Of a stretch of 64,000 nucleotides of DNA, positions 11,003 to 20,442 are shown piece after piece (within the stretch, counting starts at the first letter, position 1; each line of letters begins with the position of its first letter). Both the position numbers and the translations under genes were made by a program. The stretch lies in contig NZ_ANAH02000075.1 in the NCBI RefSeq assembly GCF_000335475.2, positions 27,428 through 91,427 on the forward strand, given 5' to 3'. Source of the stretch: Cystobacter fuscus DSM 2262. GTDB taxonomy: Bacteria; Myxococcota; Myxococcia; Myxococcales; Myxococcaceae. Under the pieces are notes generated by a model. The model had not been told where the DNA came from. It did not search any database and worked only from the letters and a program-made list of their open reading frames with translations.

Positions 11003-13741
11003 TCACCTCACCGAGACGTCGTCCAGCTTGAACACGGTGACGAGGGAGCTGCTGTTCGTGGCGCCGAAGCGCAGCTTCACCGTCCGGCCCGCGTACGCGG
11101 CCAGGCTGTAGGAGTACTGCACGTAGCCGGTCCCCTTGTTGAGGTTGGAGAAGCTCGCCAGCGTCACGAGCACCGTGCCCGAGCTGTCCACGAGTTGCAC
11201 GGCGAGCTGGTCGGACTGGTAGACGGTCGTGGTCTCGCTGCTGGTGATGTACAGCCAGAAGGACAGCGTCGGCGCGCTTCCGGCCGGCAGGGTGAGCGTC
11301 TGCTCGGCGGAGCCGTAGTAGTAGGTGGCGCGGCCCAGCTCCAGGTTGCCGGAGCCGCTGTGCGGCGAGGAGCCGCCGTTCATCCAGAAGGCCTGGTTGT
11401 ACAGCGTCCACGGGCTGGAGGAGCCCTCGAAGCCCCCGTTGACGACGAGGTCATTGAGCACCGTCACGGGGACACCCGCGGAGGTGGTGACGTTGCCCGA
11501 GGTGTCGAAGGCCTTGCTCGTCAGCGTGTAGCTCCCGTTGGTGACGGTGGTGGCGTCCCACGTCACGCTGTAGGGCGCGGTGTCGTCCGAGCCCAGCAGC
11601 GTGGTGCCCTGGTAGAACTCCACGCGGGCCACCGCGACGTTGTCCGACGCGCTCGCGGACACGGTGACGCCGCCGCTCAGCGTGGCCCCGGCCGTGGGCG
11701 CGGTGATGCTGGTGGTGGGCGGCGTGAGGTCGTTGTTCACCGTGACGTTGACGGCCGTGGACGTGGAGGTGTTGCGGGCCGCGTCGTAGGCCTTCGCGGT
11801 GAGCGCGTACGCGCCATTGGCCACGCCGCGCGTGTCCCACGTCACGCTGTACGGGGAGGAGTAGCCCGTCGCGATGAGGGTGCTGCCCCGGTAGAACTCG
11901 ACGCGGGAGACGCCCACGTTGTCCGCGGCGCCCGCCGTCAGGGTGACGGTGCCGAGCAGCACCGCGCCCGCCGAGGGAGCGGTGAGGCTGACGGTGGGCG
12001 GCACGGTCTCATTGGCCACCGTGACGGACACGCCGGAGGACTGCGCCACGTTGCCGGTGGTGTCGTAGGCCTTCGCGGTGAGCGTGTACGTCCCATTGGC
12101 CACCAGCGTGGTGTCCCAGCTCAGGCTGTACGACGAATACGAGGAGGAGCCGAGCAGCGTGGTGCCCCGGTAGTACTCGACGCGGGAGACGCCCACGTTG
12201 TCGGACGCGGCCGCCGTCAGGGTGGCCGTCAGGCTCAGCGTGGACCCCTGCGCGGGCGCGGTGATGCTGACGGTGGGCGGAGTGAGCTCGTTGTCCACCG
12301 TCACGCTCACGCTCGTGGACGTGGCGTAGCCGGCGGCATCCCGGGCGGTGGCCGTCACCGTATGGGGGCCATTGGCCACCGACGCGGTGTTCCAGGTGTA
12401 CGCGTAGAACTTGGGGTCCGAGGCCGAGAAGGGCTGCGTGAGGGTGACGATGGGGGCGCCATCCACGGAGAACTGCACCGAGGTGACGCCCACGTTGTCG
12501 GAGGCACTGGCGGCGAGGTTGTAGCGCTGCTTCAGGGTGGCCCCGGCGGAGGGGAACAGCATCGTGCACGTGGGAGGCGTCGTGTCCGGCCCGTCCTTGA
12601 TGATTTCCGCGCTGGTCAGTGCCTCGGAGCCGCTGACCCCTCCCGCCACGAGGACGCGCAGCGGCGTGCCATTCAGCAGCGTCGCGGAGTGCGAGCTGCG
12701 CGCGGTGTGCAGCGCGCCGAACGTGCTCCAGGTGCCGGTGGTGGTGTCGTAGGCCTCGATGGAGGCCACGGCGCCGCCGGAGTCGTTGCGCCCTCCCACC
12801 GCGAGGATGCGCGTGGAGTCCAGGGTCACCAGCGGGAAGGAGACGCGCCCCTGCGCCATCGGGCTGATGGCCTGCGAGGTCTGCGTCGCCGGGTTGTAGA
12901 TTTCGGCGGAGCCCGGCGAGGACACGCCGCCCGCCGTGAGGATGCGTCCGTCGGAGAGCAGGACGACACCCGCCAGGTAGCGCTCCGTGACGAGCGCGCC
13001 TCCCGGGCTGAAGGTGTTCGTCGCGGGATTGAACAGCTCCACCTGGGTGGAGACATCCGTGGCGCCGGAGAAGGCCGTACCGCCCAGCACCGCCACCCGG
13101 CCATCCTTCAGCAAAATGGCCGAGGCGTCCATCCGTGCGGCGGAAAGGCCCGGGCGCAGGAAGGTCCACGTGCCCGTGGCGGGGTCATAGAGCTCCACCG
13201 ACGCGAGATAGGTGTCGTTGACGTTGTAGAGGCCGCCCACGACGAGCACCTTTCCGTTGTTCAGCTTCACGGCCTCGTGGAAGCGGCGGCGCTGGTAGAG
13301 CGAGCCGGTCAGCGTCCAGGTGCCCGTGGCCGGGTCGTAGATTTCCGCGCTGGCCAGGTTGGTGGAGCCGTTGTTGCCACCCATGACGAGGACGCGGCCA
13401 TCGTCGAGCAGCACGGCGCGGTGACTCGCGCGCGCGGAATTCATGGAGCCCGTCGCAGACCACGTGCCCGTGGCCGGATTGAAGATCTGGGCCGAGCTGA
13501 GCGAGCTCGTCGACGTCGCACCGCCCGCCACCAGCACCCGTCCATCCGCGAGCCGCGTGGCGGTGTGGCTCCAGCGCCCCGAGACGAAACTGCCCGTCCA
13601 CTCGACGACGTCCTGCCGCGCTTCCCCGATGGGGGCTGACCCAGACTGCGCTCCGCCCTGCTCCGAACCACAGCCAGCGCTCAGCGCCACGAGTGTGAGC
13701 AGCCACAGTGATACAAATTGTTTCGACTTGATGACGTGCAT
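11003..13741 (-). CDS. Kelch-repeat and Ig-like surface lipoprotein
   Basis: A 912-residue lipoprotein. The signal peptide ends in LSAGC (lipidated Cys24). Residues about 50-395 hold six to seven Kelch-like blades (recurring VLVAGG, SAEIYDPATGTW, ATLL), forming a beta propeller. Four Ig-like modules of about 95 residues follow, each starting near TPPTVSITAP and containing SDNVGVSRVE(F/Y)YRG and WDTTxVANGxYTLTAKAYD. The last ~145 residues (NGGFEGSSSPW onwards) resemble a carbohydrate-binding jelly roll. Such proteins are common on myxobacterial surfaces and probably act in adhesion; no enzyme motif is visible. The gene is monocistronic, with two palindromic sites upstream at 13872-13907. Confidence 0.85.
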   Translation of the reverse strand: MHVIKSKQFVSLWLLTLVALSAGCGSEQGGAQSGSAPIGEARQDVVEWTGSFVSGRWSHTATRLADGRVLVAGGATSTSSLSSAQIFNPATGTWSATGSMNSARASHRAVLLDDGRVLVMGGNNGSTNLASAEIYDPATGTWTLTGSLYQRRRFHEAVKLNNGKVLVVGGLYNVNDTYLASVELYDPATGTWTFLRPGLSAARMDASAILLKDGRVAVLGGTAFSGATDVSTQVELFNPATNTFSPGGALVTERYLAGVVLLSDGRILTAGGVSSPGSAEIYNPATQTSQAISPMAQGRVSFPLVTLDSTRILAVGGRNDSGGAVASIEAYDTTTGTWSTFGALHTARSSHSATLLNGTPLRVLVAGGVSGSEALTSAEIIKDGPDTTPPTCTMLFPSAGATLKQRYNLAASASDNVGVTSVQFSVDGAPIVTLTQPFSASDPKFYAYTWNTASVANGPHTVTATARDAAGYATSTSVSVTVDNELTPPTVSITAPAQGSTLSLTATLTAAASDNVGVSRVEYYRGTTLLGSSSYSSYSLSWDTTLVANGTYTLTAKAYDTTGNVAQSSGVSVTVANETVPPTVSLTAPSAGAVLLGTVTLTAGAADNVGVSRVEFYRGSTLIATGYSSPYSVTWDTRGVANGAYALTAKAYDAARNTSTSTAVNVTVNNDLTPPTTSITAPTAGATLSGGVTVSASASDNVAVARVEFYQGTTLLGSDDTAPYSVTWDATTVTNGSYTLTSKAFDTSGNVTTSAGVPVTVLNDLVVNGGFEGSSSPWTLYNQAFWMNGGSSPHSGSGNLELGRATYYYGSAEQTLTLPAGSAPTLSFWLYITSSETTTVYQSDQLAVQLVDSSGTVLVTLASFSNLNKGTGYVQYSYSLAAYAGRTVKLRFGATNSSSLVTVFKLDDVSVR

Positions 13742-13871
13742 GGGTGTCTCCGGCCCGTTGCTCTACCGCTCGCGCAACATTCACGAGCGGTGAGAGGTCA
13801 CCTCCCCCCGGTGCGAGCCGTGTGCCAGTGTTCCTTCAGACAGCAACCGCTCGAAAAAGAGGGGACTCCCG

Positions 13872-13907
13872 TCCAGATTGGAGCTCCTGCGCGCTCCAGA
13901 TTGGAGC
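13872..13907. promoter_or_regulatory. Paired palindromic operator-like sites upstream of the Kelch gene
   Basis: Two copies of TCCAGATTGGAGC, at 13872-13884 and 13895-13907. Each contains the palindrome TCCA-GAT-TGGA, and the second extends to GCTCCAGATTGGAGC. The repeat spacing is 23 bp, about two helical turns. They lie 130-165 bp upstream of the Kelch lipoprotein start and are the likely binding sites of an unidentified dimeric regulator. Confidence 0.5.
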
Positions 13908-13982
13908 GGAGTGCGCCATCCTGGCTCAGGCCACGGCGCTAAACCCCCACCGCCCCGGTCCCGCGCGACCCTGAACACCGGC

Positions 13983-14513
13983 TCAATCGCCGAGGTGTCG
14001 CAGCGTCTTCCGGTAGCGGTCGGCGTTGTGCACGTAGTGGGGGCCCGAGCCTTCGAGCACGTGCCGCTGGCCTTCGCTCACCTGCTTGACGACGCGCGCG
14101 GGAGCGCCGAGCACGAGCGAGCCATCCGGAATCTCCGTCCCCTCGGTGACGAGCGCGTGGGCGCCGATGAGGCAGCCCTTGCCGATGCGCGCGCCATTGA
14201 GGACGGTGGCGCCGATGCCGATGAGGGTGCCGTCGCCCACGGAGCAGCCATGAAGCATGGCGCGGTGGCCCACGGTGACGTGCGCGCCAATCACCAGCGG
14301 CATGCCCGCGTCGGTGTGGAGGATGGCGCCATCCTGGATGTTGGTGCCCTCGCCCACGTCGATGAGGTCCATGTCCCCGCGCAGCACCGCGCCCCACCAC
14401 ACGCTCACGTCGCGGGCCAGGCGCACCCGGCCGATGACGGAGGCCGTGGGCGCAATCCAATACGCGCCGGGAATCACCTCGGGAGACACATCTTCCAGTG
14501 CATAGAGAGGCAT
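13983..14513 (-). CDS. Gamma-type carbonic anhydrase family protein (left-handed beta helix)
   Basis: A 176-residue cytoplasmic protein of the gamma carbonic anhydrase/YrdA/PaaY family. Hexapeptide repeats ([LIV]GxxxxI pattern) run through most of the chain. The metal-site motifs are visible: WGAVLRGD, then ILHTD, then GHRAMLHGC, which supply the three zinc histidines. Cam-type enzymes hydrate CO2, while YrdA-like members often show weak activity, so the true reaction is uncertain. The ATG at 14513 starts [13 protein letters not shown], the normal family N-terminus. There is no operon partner; the gene downstream on the same strand is the Kelch lipoprotein. Confidence 0.88.
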   Translation of the reverse strand: MPLYALEDVSPEVIPGAYWIAPTASVIGRVRLARDVSVWWGAVLRGDMDLIDVGEGTNIQDGAILHTDAGMPLVIGAHVTVGHRAMLHGCSVGDGTLIGIGATVLNGARIGKGCLIGAHALVTEGTEIPDGSLVLGAPARVVKQVSEGQRHVLEGSGPHYVHNADRYRKTLRHLGD

Positions 14514-14701
14514 GGCCCGGCACCCCACCGCAACCGCGCGCCCGAGGCAAGGTCCTTCGAGCCCCAGGCTCGCGCCCGTCGCGTCACGTGTGCCCGTGCC
14601 TGTGCCACGTGCTGTGCCACCCCCGCCGTGCGATGGACAAATGGCCGGAATCGCTGGCGTCCTCCACATGCGCGGCATGGCATGGCACATGCTCATGCGC
14701 C

Positions 14702-14733
14702 GATGAGCCGATGAGCCGATGAGCCGATGAGCC
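14702..14733. repeat. Four tandem 8-bp units (GATGAGCC)
   Basis: Four perfect head-to-tail copies of GATGAGCC in the spacer before the ADYC-type gene. A simple-sequence tract of this kind can change length by slippage. It ends about 30 bp upstream of a strong Shine-Dalgarno sequence and ATG at 14761. Confidence 0.75.
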
Positions 14734-14815
14734 GGTGACCCGATGGAGGGGGGAAACAGCATGACGGTGTGGAAGCAATACGGCCTGGTCGTCTCCGTGG
14801 TGATATGAGCTGCTG

Positions 14816-15640
14816 TTGAGGGTGGACGGCCTGTTCGATGACAAGCCCGTGCAGGTGACGCAGGTCTCCAGCAGCCAGGACTCGCAGCTCACGGTCCAGT
14901 TCCTCAAGGGGAACAAGCCCAAGAAGGTCACCGGCACGGACCTGGAGCGGCTGGTGCTGCGGTTCTGGCTGGGAGAAAACTCACCGCAACAGAGCGCCCT
15001 CTCGCACGAGCTGCGCATCCGCGTCAGCCACGTGAATGGCCGGGACGAGTACCGGGTCATCCACCGCCGCCCGGACCAGACGGTCTGGTCCCACCACTGC
15101 CTCAATCCTCCCGCCGAGCCACCTCCACGCCCCACACCGCCCGTCGACCTGCGCGTCTCGTTCCTCCCCGGCTGGTCCATCGACGCGAAGATGGCCTTCG
15201 TCTCCGCCGATGACTCCGTGGTCACCATGGCGTGCCGCAAGGGTGCCATCGCCACCTGTCTGGACTGGAAGTACGCGCCCTGGAAGCAGGGCGCCTCTGC
15301 GAGCGGCGCCACCGCGGCCGAGGCCTTCGGCGCCTGTCTCCAGGCGAAGCGCGCGGCCTTCTGCATCGGCTCGGGAGACCCCCGGAGCTTCACGAAGAAC
15401 GGGACGCCCATCGTCGTCGGGGACCGCGAGAAGCAGGCCGCGTCCCAGAACCTGGGTGACCCGGCGTTCCTCGAAGCGCTCTGGAATCCCCACGGCGCGA
15501 CGTGCCTCAACGCGTCCAACCGCCGCCGCAAGGACGACGCGGACGTGCCCGCCCCCGACTGCGCCCTGCCCCAGTGCACCAGCCCCCAGTCCGAGTGGTT
15601 CATGAAGGCCAGCCTCTCCACGAGCGTCCTTCCGCAGTGA
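14816..15640 (+). CDS. ADYC-like domain protein, start uncertain
   Basis: About 274 residues resembling the ADYC-domain proteins common in myxobacteria: a beta-rich N-terminal half, then [20 protein letters not shown] and a Cys-containing tail (AACL-type contexts, PDCALPQC). The function is unknown; relatives are usually secreted lipoproteins. The frame opens after a stop at 14801 and the first start is TTG at 14816 with no signal peptide. A much better ribosome binding site (GGAGGGGGG) and ATG at 14761 lead instead into a 15-codon frame, [15 protein letters not shown], that resembles a signal-peptide start and ends at 14808 out of phase with this gene. A frameshift that cut off the signal peptide is therefore likely. 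Confidence 0.55.
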   Translation: MRVDGLFDDKPVQVTQVSSSQDSQLTVQFLKGNKPKKVTGTDLERLVLRFWLGENSPQQSALSHELRIRVSHVNGRDEYRVIHRRPDQTVWSHHCLNPPAEPPPRPTPPVDLRVSFLPGWSIDAKMAFVSADDSVVTMACRKGAIATCLDWKYAPWKQGASASGATAAEAFGACLQAKRAAFCIGSGDPRSFTKNGTPIVVGDREKQAASQNLGDPAFLEALWNPHGATCLNASNRRRKDDADVPAPDCALPQCTSPQSEWFMKASLSTSVLPQ

Positions 15641-15658
15641 GGGGCCCCCTGTGCAACG

Positions 15659-16660
15659 TCACTCGCGCGTGGCCTCCTCGTATTCCTCCCGGAGGAGCGG
15701 GTTGAGAGTGAAGGCCCGCGCGAGCAGGTCCTGCCCCTCGCGGGCCACGGCTTCATCCCGGGACGCCCGCGCCTGGAGCAGGAGGAGGGCGCCGCGAAGG
15801 GCCTGCGCATGGGGCAGGCCCGGGTCGATTCGCAGCGCCTGCTCGGTCTGCGTCAGCCCCCTTCCTTCACGAAGGACCCCGCCCGCGCCGGAGGCTGGGC
15901 GCGCGCCAGCAGCCAATACACCCGCGCCAGCTCCTGATGGGCCTCGCCATAGGAGAACAGCGCGACGGCCCTCCGCGCCTCGGCGAGCGCCCGCTGGAGG
16001 TGTGGCAGGCCCGGCAGGCCACGCCGCGCCGCCCAGGCCGCCGCCACCTCTTCGAGCTGCGCGCCCACGACGTGACACTCCACGCACCGGGCGTCGAGCC
16101 GGAGGGCCTGCTCCAGCGCGAGGCGTCCCTCGTCGAGCCTCGCACCGGCGTCTCCGCCCTCGCGCAGCGCGAGCAGCGCGGACAGGTGCCGCACGCGGGC
16201 GAAGCGGAACCACGTCCTCCCGTAGTCCGGGTTCGCGCGCCGGGAGCGCTCCAGGTACTCGAGCGCCCGCTCCAGCAACGGGCGCGGGTCCCCGCCCCGG
16301 CGCAGCAGGTACTCCGTCTGGAGCAGCGCCGCGTCGGCGGCCGCGTTCAGCGCGGAGTAGAAGCCGGGGTCGATGCCGAGCGCCCGGTCCGCGGCCCGCA
16401 GCGCCTTGCGCACGTGGGGCTCGGGGTCCACGCCGCGCTGGAAGTCGGACTCGGCCAGGTCGGTGTACAGGTCCACCTGGTTCACCTGGGCGAACAGGTA
16501 GGTCGGGTCGGCCGCCGCGCGCTCGAAGCACTCCGCCGCGCGCGCGAAGGCCTCGGTGGAGTCCCGGCCATGTTGCCGCAGGTAGAGCCCCTTCGAGCGC
16601 AGCACCAGGCCCAGGTCATTGAGCCCCCAGGTGAAGTCGGGCCGGAGCTCCAGCGCCTTC
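15659..16660 (-). pseudogene. C-terminal TPR half of a Ser/Thr-kinase-type protein, truncated and frameshifted
   Basis: Tetratricopeptide-rich sequence typical of the C-terminus of myxobacterial Ser/Thr kinases (LELRPDFTWGLNDLGLVL, ARVYWLLARAQP, LTQTEQALRIDPGLPHAQAL, LARAFTLNPLLREEY). The reading frame shifts near 15855-15870: the first part ends in one frame at 15853 and the last ~70 codons read in another. The 5' side stops exactly at the R-element boundary at 16661, so the kinase domain is gone. It is a pseudogene cut by the repeat. Confidence 0.75.
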
Positions 16661-16895
16661 GAGCGTATAAGCGGGATGGGGGACCTGTTGAGGGGGAGGG
16701 CTGGAACCGAGAGGTGGAGGAGGGCTGCTGACGGGTGCCAGGCGGGCTGTGCGCCGTGCTGGTGGAGACGCGGTGCAGCCCTATTGGGCACACGTCGGCC
16801 CAGGTGGCCCCCCAGGGGGAGGCAGCAGGGGCGTGGGCGTCTTTGGCCGCGTGACTGCTCGAGGCTCAACACCACGCCTGCTGGGGTGGCCCCTG
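16661..16895 (+). repeat. R-element, diverged subfamily, left and middle part
   Basis: Starts GAGCGTATAAGC and continues through both shared blocks of the diverged subfamily (first block matching 10667-10787, second block matching 49441-49532). The second block reads on the minus strand like the tail behind IS91-type transposases (GVVLSLEQSRGQRRPRPCCL). This copy shows that the two short repeats are parts of one element. It ends just before the ATP-grasp stop. Confidence 0.7.
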
Positions 16896-16922
16896 CGCTG
16901 CAGCCAGCTGAGCTAGCCCGCT

Positions 16923-17723
16923 TCAGCCCTCGACTTCGGGCAGGTCGCGCAACCAGCGGGCCTCGCCCGGCGCCGGGCTCCGCGCGGAACTCGTGGCACG
17001 CTGGAGCACCCGGAGCACCTCGGCCGGGTCGCACTCGTACAGCCCCGAGCTCCAGGCGGGATTGGCCTCCACCACCGCCCAGCCCCGTCCCTCGATCCGG
17101 CCCACGTCGAGCACCACCGCCGGCGGGAACACGCCGCCCGCCCGGGCCAGCACCTCCGCCGCGAATGTCCGCGCCGCCTCCACCTCGAAGGCCGCACCCG
17201 AGGACTCCTCGCGCTCGCCCTTCCACGCATACGGGCTCGTGGCCACCACCCGGCCCTCGAGCACGAAGCAGCGGTACTCATCGCGCCAGTCCACCGGCTC
17301 GGCCGTCACCACGGGCAGCTCTTCCTCCAACAGGCCGGGGCCCGGCAGCGCGTCGGCCGAGGCGTAGACCGCCGCCCGGAACCGCTTCTCGTCGGCGGGT
17401 TTGACGAATCGCGGGAAGGACTCGCCCCGGGCGTCGCCCAACGTGGTGAAGCGCACGTCCCGGCGCAGCAACTCCACGGGCAGCGAGGTCAACGTGTCGG
17501 CGGCGGGCTCGAGCAGCGCCAGCTTCAGCGCCCTGCCCACCGTGTCCGCGAGCAGCGACTCGCCGTAGAAGACGAGCGGCTCCTCGGCGAGCCGCGCGGG
17601 CGGACGCCGATCATGCAACCGGTGCACGCTCCAGCCCAACCGGGTGGCTTCCGTGGCGAGCGCGATGGAGTCCGGACCAAAGCGCGGAGAGAGCACGAGG
17701 ACGGGAAGTGGGTGGACGCTCAT
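16923..17723 (-). CDS. ATP-grasp domain protein (R2K clade type)
   Basis: A 266-residue protein with an N-terminal Rossmann-like part (VLVLSPRFGPDSIALATEA) and an ATP-grasp core: FPRFVKPADEKRF, DEYRCFVLEGRVVATSPY and the Mg-binding end VVLDVGRIEGRGWAVVEANP. This fits the R2K clade (DUF4343) of ATP-grasp ligases, which form peptide-like bonds between an acid and an amine and are often linked to peptide modification or phage biology. The substrate is unknown. The gene is divergent from a MAPEG protein gene with only 61 bp between starts, so the two may share control. Confidence 0.75.
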   Translation of the reverse strand: MSVHPLPVLVLSPRFGPDSIALATEATRLGWSVHRLHDRRPPARLAEEPLVFYGESLLADTVGRALKLALLEPAADTLTSLPVELLRRDVRFTTLGDARGESFPRFVKPADEKRFRAAVYASADALPGPGLLEEELPVVTAEPVDWRDEYRCFVLEGRVVATSPYAWKGEREESSGAAFEVEAARTFAAEVLARAGGVFPPAVVLDVGRIEGRGWAVVEANPAWSSGLYECDPAEVLRVLQRATSSARSPAPGEARWLRDLPEVEG

Positions 17724-17784
17724 GGCTTCTCCTCAATTTGCCAGGGACGTCCGCCTGACACATCCTCGGTGTGAGGAAATCTCC

Positions 17785-18186
17785 ATGCCCACACCGCTCC
17801 CCACTGAAATCACCCTGCTTGGTTGGTCCGTCGTCCTGCTCCTCGTGCACGTCTTCCTCCAGAGCGGCCTGAACGCACGCGAGCGCGGGCTCGCCTGGGG
17901 CGCGGGGGCGCGCGACGAGGGACATTCACCGCTCGGCAAACACGCGGGCCGGGCGCAGCGCGCGCTCGACAACTTCAAGGAGACCTATCCGGCCTTCATC
18001 GCGCTCGCGCTCGCGCTCACCGTCACCGGCCGCACGGGCGGCACGGGAGAGACGGGCGCATGGCTGTGGTTCGCCGCGCGCGTCGTCTACCTGCCGCTCT
18101 ACCTGCTCGGCGTTCCGTGGGTGCGCTCGGGGGTCTATTTCGTGTCAATCATTGGCCTGGTGATGATGCTCGGCCATCTGTTGTGA
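17785..18186 (+). CDS. MAPEG family membrane protein
   Basis: A 133-residue protein with about four hydrophobic segments, the usual size and topology of bacterial MAPEG proteins (membrane-associated eicosanoid/glutathione metabolism). Visible features are LLGWSVVLLLVHVFLQ, ARAQRALDNFKETYPAFIA (the conserved RAQRAxxNFxE motif that binds the cofactor region) and a VYLPLYLLGVPWVRS loop. Family members use glutathione or similar thiols on lipid substrates; the substrate here is unknown. The ATG at 17785 follows GAGGAAA with good spacing. It sits divergently beside the ATP-grasp gene. Confidence 0.85.
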   Translation: MPTPLPTEITLLGWSVVLLLVHVFLQSGLNARERGLAWGAGARDEGHSPLGKHAGRAQRALDNFKETYPAFIALALALTVTGRTGGTGETGAWLWFAARVVYLPLYLLGVPWVRSGVYFVSIIGLVMMLGHLL

Positions 18187-18420
18187 TCCGGCCGCCGCCG
18201 CGGAACCCTCAAAACTCCTTCAGCATGGCGAGCCGCTGTTGCGCCAACGCGCACCCGAGGACGTCCGCCGGGGCTGACGGCTAGCGACCCGCCGCGCCCT
18301 CTCTCACGCTCCCCGCAGGCTCTGCTTCGGCGTCGTGGCGTCTCCCCTCTGACCCTCGCCGTCCGCCGCTGGCCCTTGGGGCTTTCACCCGTCCGACAGG
18401 ACAACGCCCGCAGGTTCCGT

Positions 18421-18714
18421 ATGCCAAGAGCCCCCGCGAAACCTCCCGCCGCTGCACGCTCCCGGCGCCCCACGGAGCGCAACCGCAAGCCCTCCCCACT
18501 GCCGCGACACATCGAGATCCGGCAGCGCCGATTACCCGTCACCCTGAGCGCGGCCTTGAAGCAGGCACGCAAGGGGGCAGGCATGACTCAAGCAGAAGCA
18601 GCCGAGGGCATCGGTATCGCTCCCGAGGTGTACGGGCGCATGGGGCGGGGGGGCGTGCTGGGGAGCTTCGCCTCGTGGACAGCGAACGGATCGGCGCGCA
18701 GGTGCTCCGGCTGA
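18421..18714 (+). pseudogene. XRE-type helix-turn-helix protein, 3' end broken
   Basis: The start MPRAPAKPPAAARSRRPTERN leads into a helix-turn-helix (LSAALKQARKGAGMTQAEAA, then IAPEVYGRM) of a kind common in myxobacterial XRE regulators. In those proteins the next residues continue the domain (xRGxMLPSVPTL-like). Here the phase is lost after GRMGRGGVLG and the frame ends within about 20 codons. A frameshift or small deletion has probably disabled the gene. The 18715-18864 stretch behind it holds a short hydrophobic frame fragment (SVALISLLVASVTAQALALV) with no clear start. Confidence 0.5.
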
Positions 18715-18864
18715 CCTACGTCCCCGCCTGACACTCCCCGCTTGGAAGCCTGCCGACGCTGGCGCAGGACTCCTGGCGCGGGATCTCGGTGGCGCTAATC
18801 TCCCTCCTCGTCGCCAGCGTCACGGCTCAGGCGTTGGCCCTCGTCTCCGCGATCAACGAGGACT

Positions 18865-19341
18865 TCATGCCCGTCCTACGCTCGCGCCCAAGGTGACGAG
18901 AAGCTCGTCCAGTTGCTGGAACGTCTCGACCAGCGCATCCGCCGCCCCGGTGCCGGCAGCGTCGAGAGCTTCCTTCGAGGGGTAGAGCTCGCTCAGGACC
19001 AGCAGCGTCTTGCCCCCTTTTTCCTCGAAGGTCACCGTGGTGACGGACCCATTGTCACCACCTTCCTCATTGGTCCAGACGAGGCGCGAGTGCGGTGTCA
19101 CTTCGGTGTACCTACCGAAGAACGCCATCCCTTGGCCGAACACCAGACGGTACTTGCCCCCGGTACGAACATCCATCTCGCAGGAAACCAGGGTCATTCC
19201 CATCGACTTCGGCACCCACCACTTCTTGAACAGCTCGGGCTTTGTCCACGCCTCGAACACGATGCGTGCCGGACCATCGAAAGTTCGCGTGACGACGATC
19301 TCACGCTCGGACTTCCGTTCCACAGTCGTGCGGTTCTTCAT
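18865..19341 (-). CDS. SRPBCC (AHSA1-like) protein
   Basis: A 158-residue SRPBCC/START-like protein of the AHSA1 group: VVTRTFDGPARIVFEAWTKP, then FKKWWVPKSMGM, MDVRTGGKYRLV and VTFEEKGGKTLLV. The fold has a hydrophobic ligand cavity. Proteins of this type are very often encoded directly after an ArsR regulator, as here, but the ligand and role are generally unknown. The ATG at 19341 (MKNRTTVERKSERE) is 10 nt after the ArsR stop; a longer start at 19374 would overlap it. Expected to be cytoplasmic and co-transcribed with the regulator. Confidence 0.85.
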   Translation of the reverse strand: MKNRTTVERKSEREIVVTRTFDGPARIVFEAWTKPELFKKWWVPKSMGMTLVSCEMDVRTGGKYRLVFGQGMAFFGRYTEVTPHSRLVWTNEEGGDNGSVTTVTFEEKGGKTLLVLSELYPSKEALDAAGTGAADALVETFQQLDELLVTLGASVGRA

Positions 19342-19351
19342 GGGTGTGGGC

Positions 19352-19717
19352 TCACTCTCTCTTCTTGCGTCCATCGACCTGCTCGTTCCGTTTCAATTCC
19401 TCGACAACCTTGTCCAACTCGTCGAAGCGTGCGTCCCAGAGCTGGCGGTACCTCTCGAGCCATGCCATCTCTTCCTCCAGTCGGCGCGGGCCGATCTTGC
19501 AGGTCCGCACGCGCCCGACCTTCTCCGTGATCACGAGCCCGGCCCGCTCCAGGACACCGACGTGCTTCTTCATGCCCGTGAGGGTCATGTTGAACTTCTC
19601 GGCGAGGTCCGTGATCGAGGCCTCCGCACGCCCGAGCTGCTCCAGAACACCGCGTCGGGTGGCGTCGGAGAGCGCGGCGAACGAAGCATCGAGGCCGACA
19701 TTTACATACTGAACCAT
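19352..19717 (-). CDS. ArsR family transcriptional regulator
   Basis: A 121-residue winged-helix protein: FAALSDATRRGVLEQLGRAE, ITDLAEKFNMTLTGMKKHVG (recognition helix) and VLERAGLVITEKVGRVRTCKI (wing). There are no metal-binding Cys pairs, so it belongs to the metal-independent ArsR group usually paired with an SRPBCC protein, its downstream neighbour here. It probably represses its own two-gene operon. The upstream region (19718-19780) is short and runs into degraded sequence. Confidence 0.88.
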   Translation of the reverse strand: MVQYVNVGLDASFAALSDATRRGVLEQLGRAEASITDLAEKFNMTLTGMKKHVGVLERAGLVITEKVGRVRTCKIGPRRLEEEMAWLERYRQLWDARFDELDKVVEELKRNEQVDGRKKRE

Positions 19718-19867
19718 GTGGTTCAGTGTCTAGCACGCGGATAGATGGCACGCAAGGGCAGTTCGAGCGCGCGCTGCTTGAACAGCTCGCGGTGGTGCGG
19801 ACGGGAGCCGCCCGAGCTGTGTGCCAGGCCCGTGTAGGGGGCCGAGCACCCCCATAGGGCACCCTGC

Positions 19868-20219
19868 TGCCCAGGCCGCCCTCCCATCAGGGCGCGGCAA
19901 GAGCCTGAGCTGGGCCTGTGGGTTGTCTTGAGCGCCTCAACACCACGCTGCCTGGGGTGGCCCTCGCGCCGGGGCTAGCCTCGCACCTGCAGTGGCCAGG
20001 CCCAGGTGCTTCAGAATCGCGCGCACCCCTCGTGCTCCCTTCACGTACGCCAACACCCTTAAGCCTGCCTCCACACCTCACGCAGGCGAACACGTCCAAC
20101 GCGAACGTCCTCCTCGGCCACTCTGCCTGGTCCACTCGCGGCGTCCTCTTCTTCTTCGGCTCCTTCCTGGCCGCTGCCTCAGGCGCCACGCTCGCCTCCT
20201 CCGCTCCTGCTTGGGGGAG
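19868..20219 (+). repeat. R-element, diverged copy (left end degraded)
   Basis: Homologous to the middle and right parts of the other R-elements. The minus strand still encodes an IS91-like transposase C-terminus (RVDQAEWPRRTFALDVFACV with a CxxCGG zinc-knuckle). The right end stops at TGCTTGGGGGAG, exactly as in the younger copies. Confidence 0.7.
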
Positions 20220-20442
20220 CAGGCGCAGCGTTTCCTACGGGACGCGGGTCTGGTCGTCAGGAGTGCGGGCTGCCGAGCATTCAGGACAGGTCTTCTTGAG
20301 CTGGAGGGGCGAGGAGCCGTCCCTGGATCCTGGCGCTGGTGGCGCTTTGGATTCTGGCCAACACGCCCGGTGTGTATGCCCTGCACCTTCAGCGGACCAT
20401 CCCCACTGTAGCGCCTCGAAAGCGGCTGCAAGGGAGGGGTTC

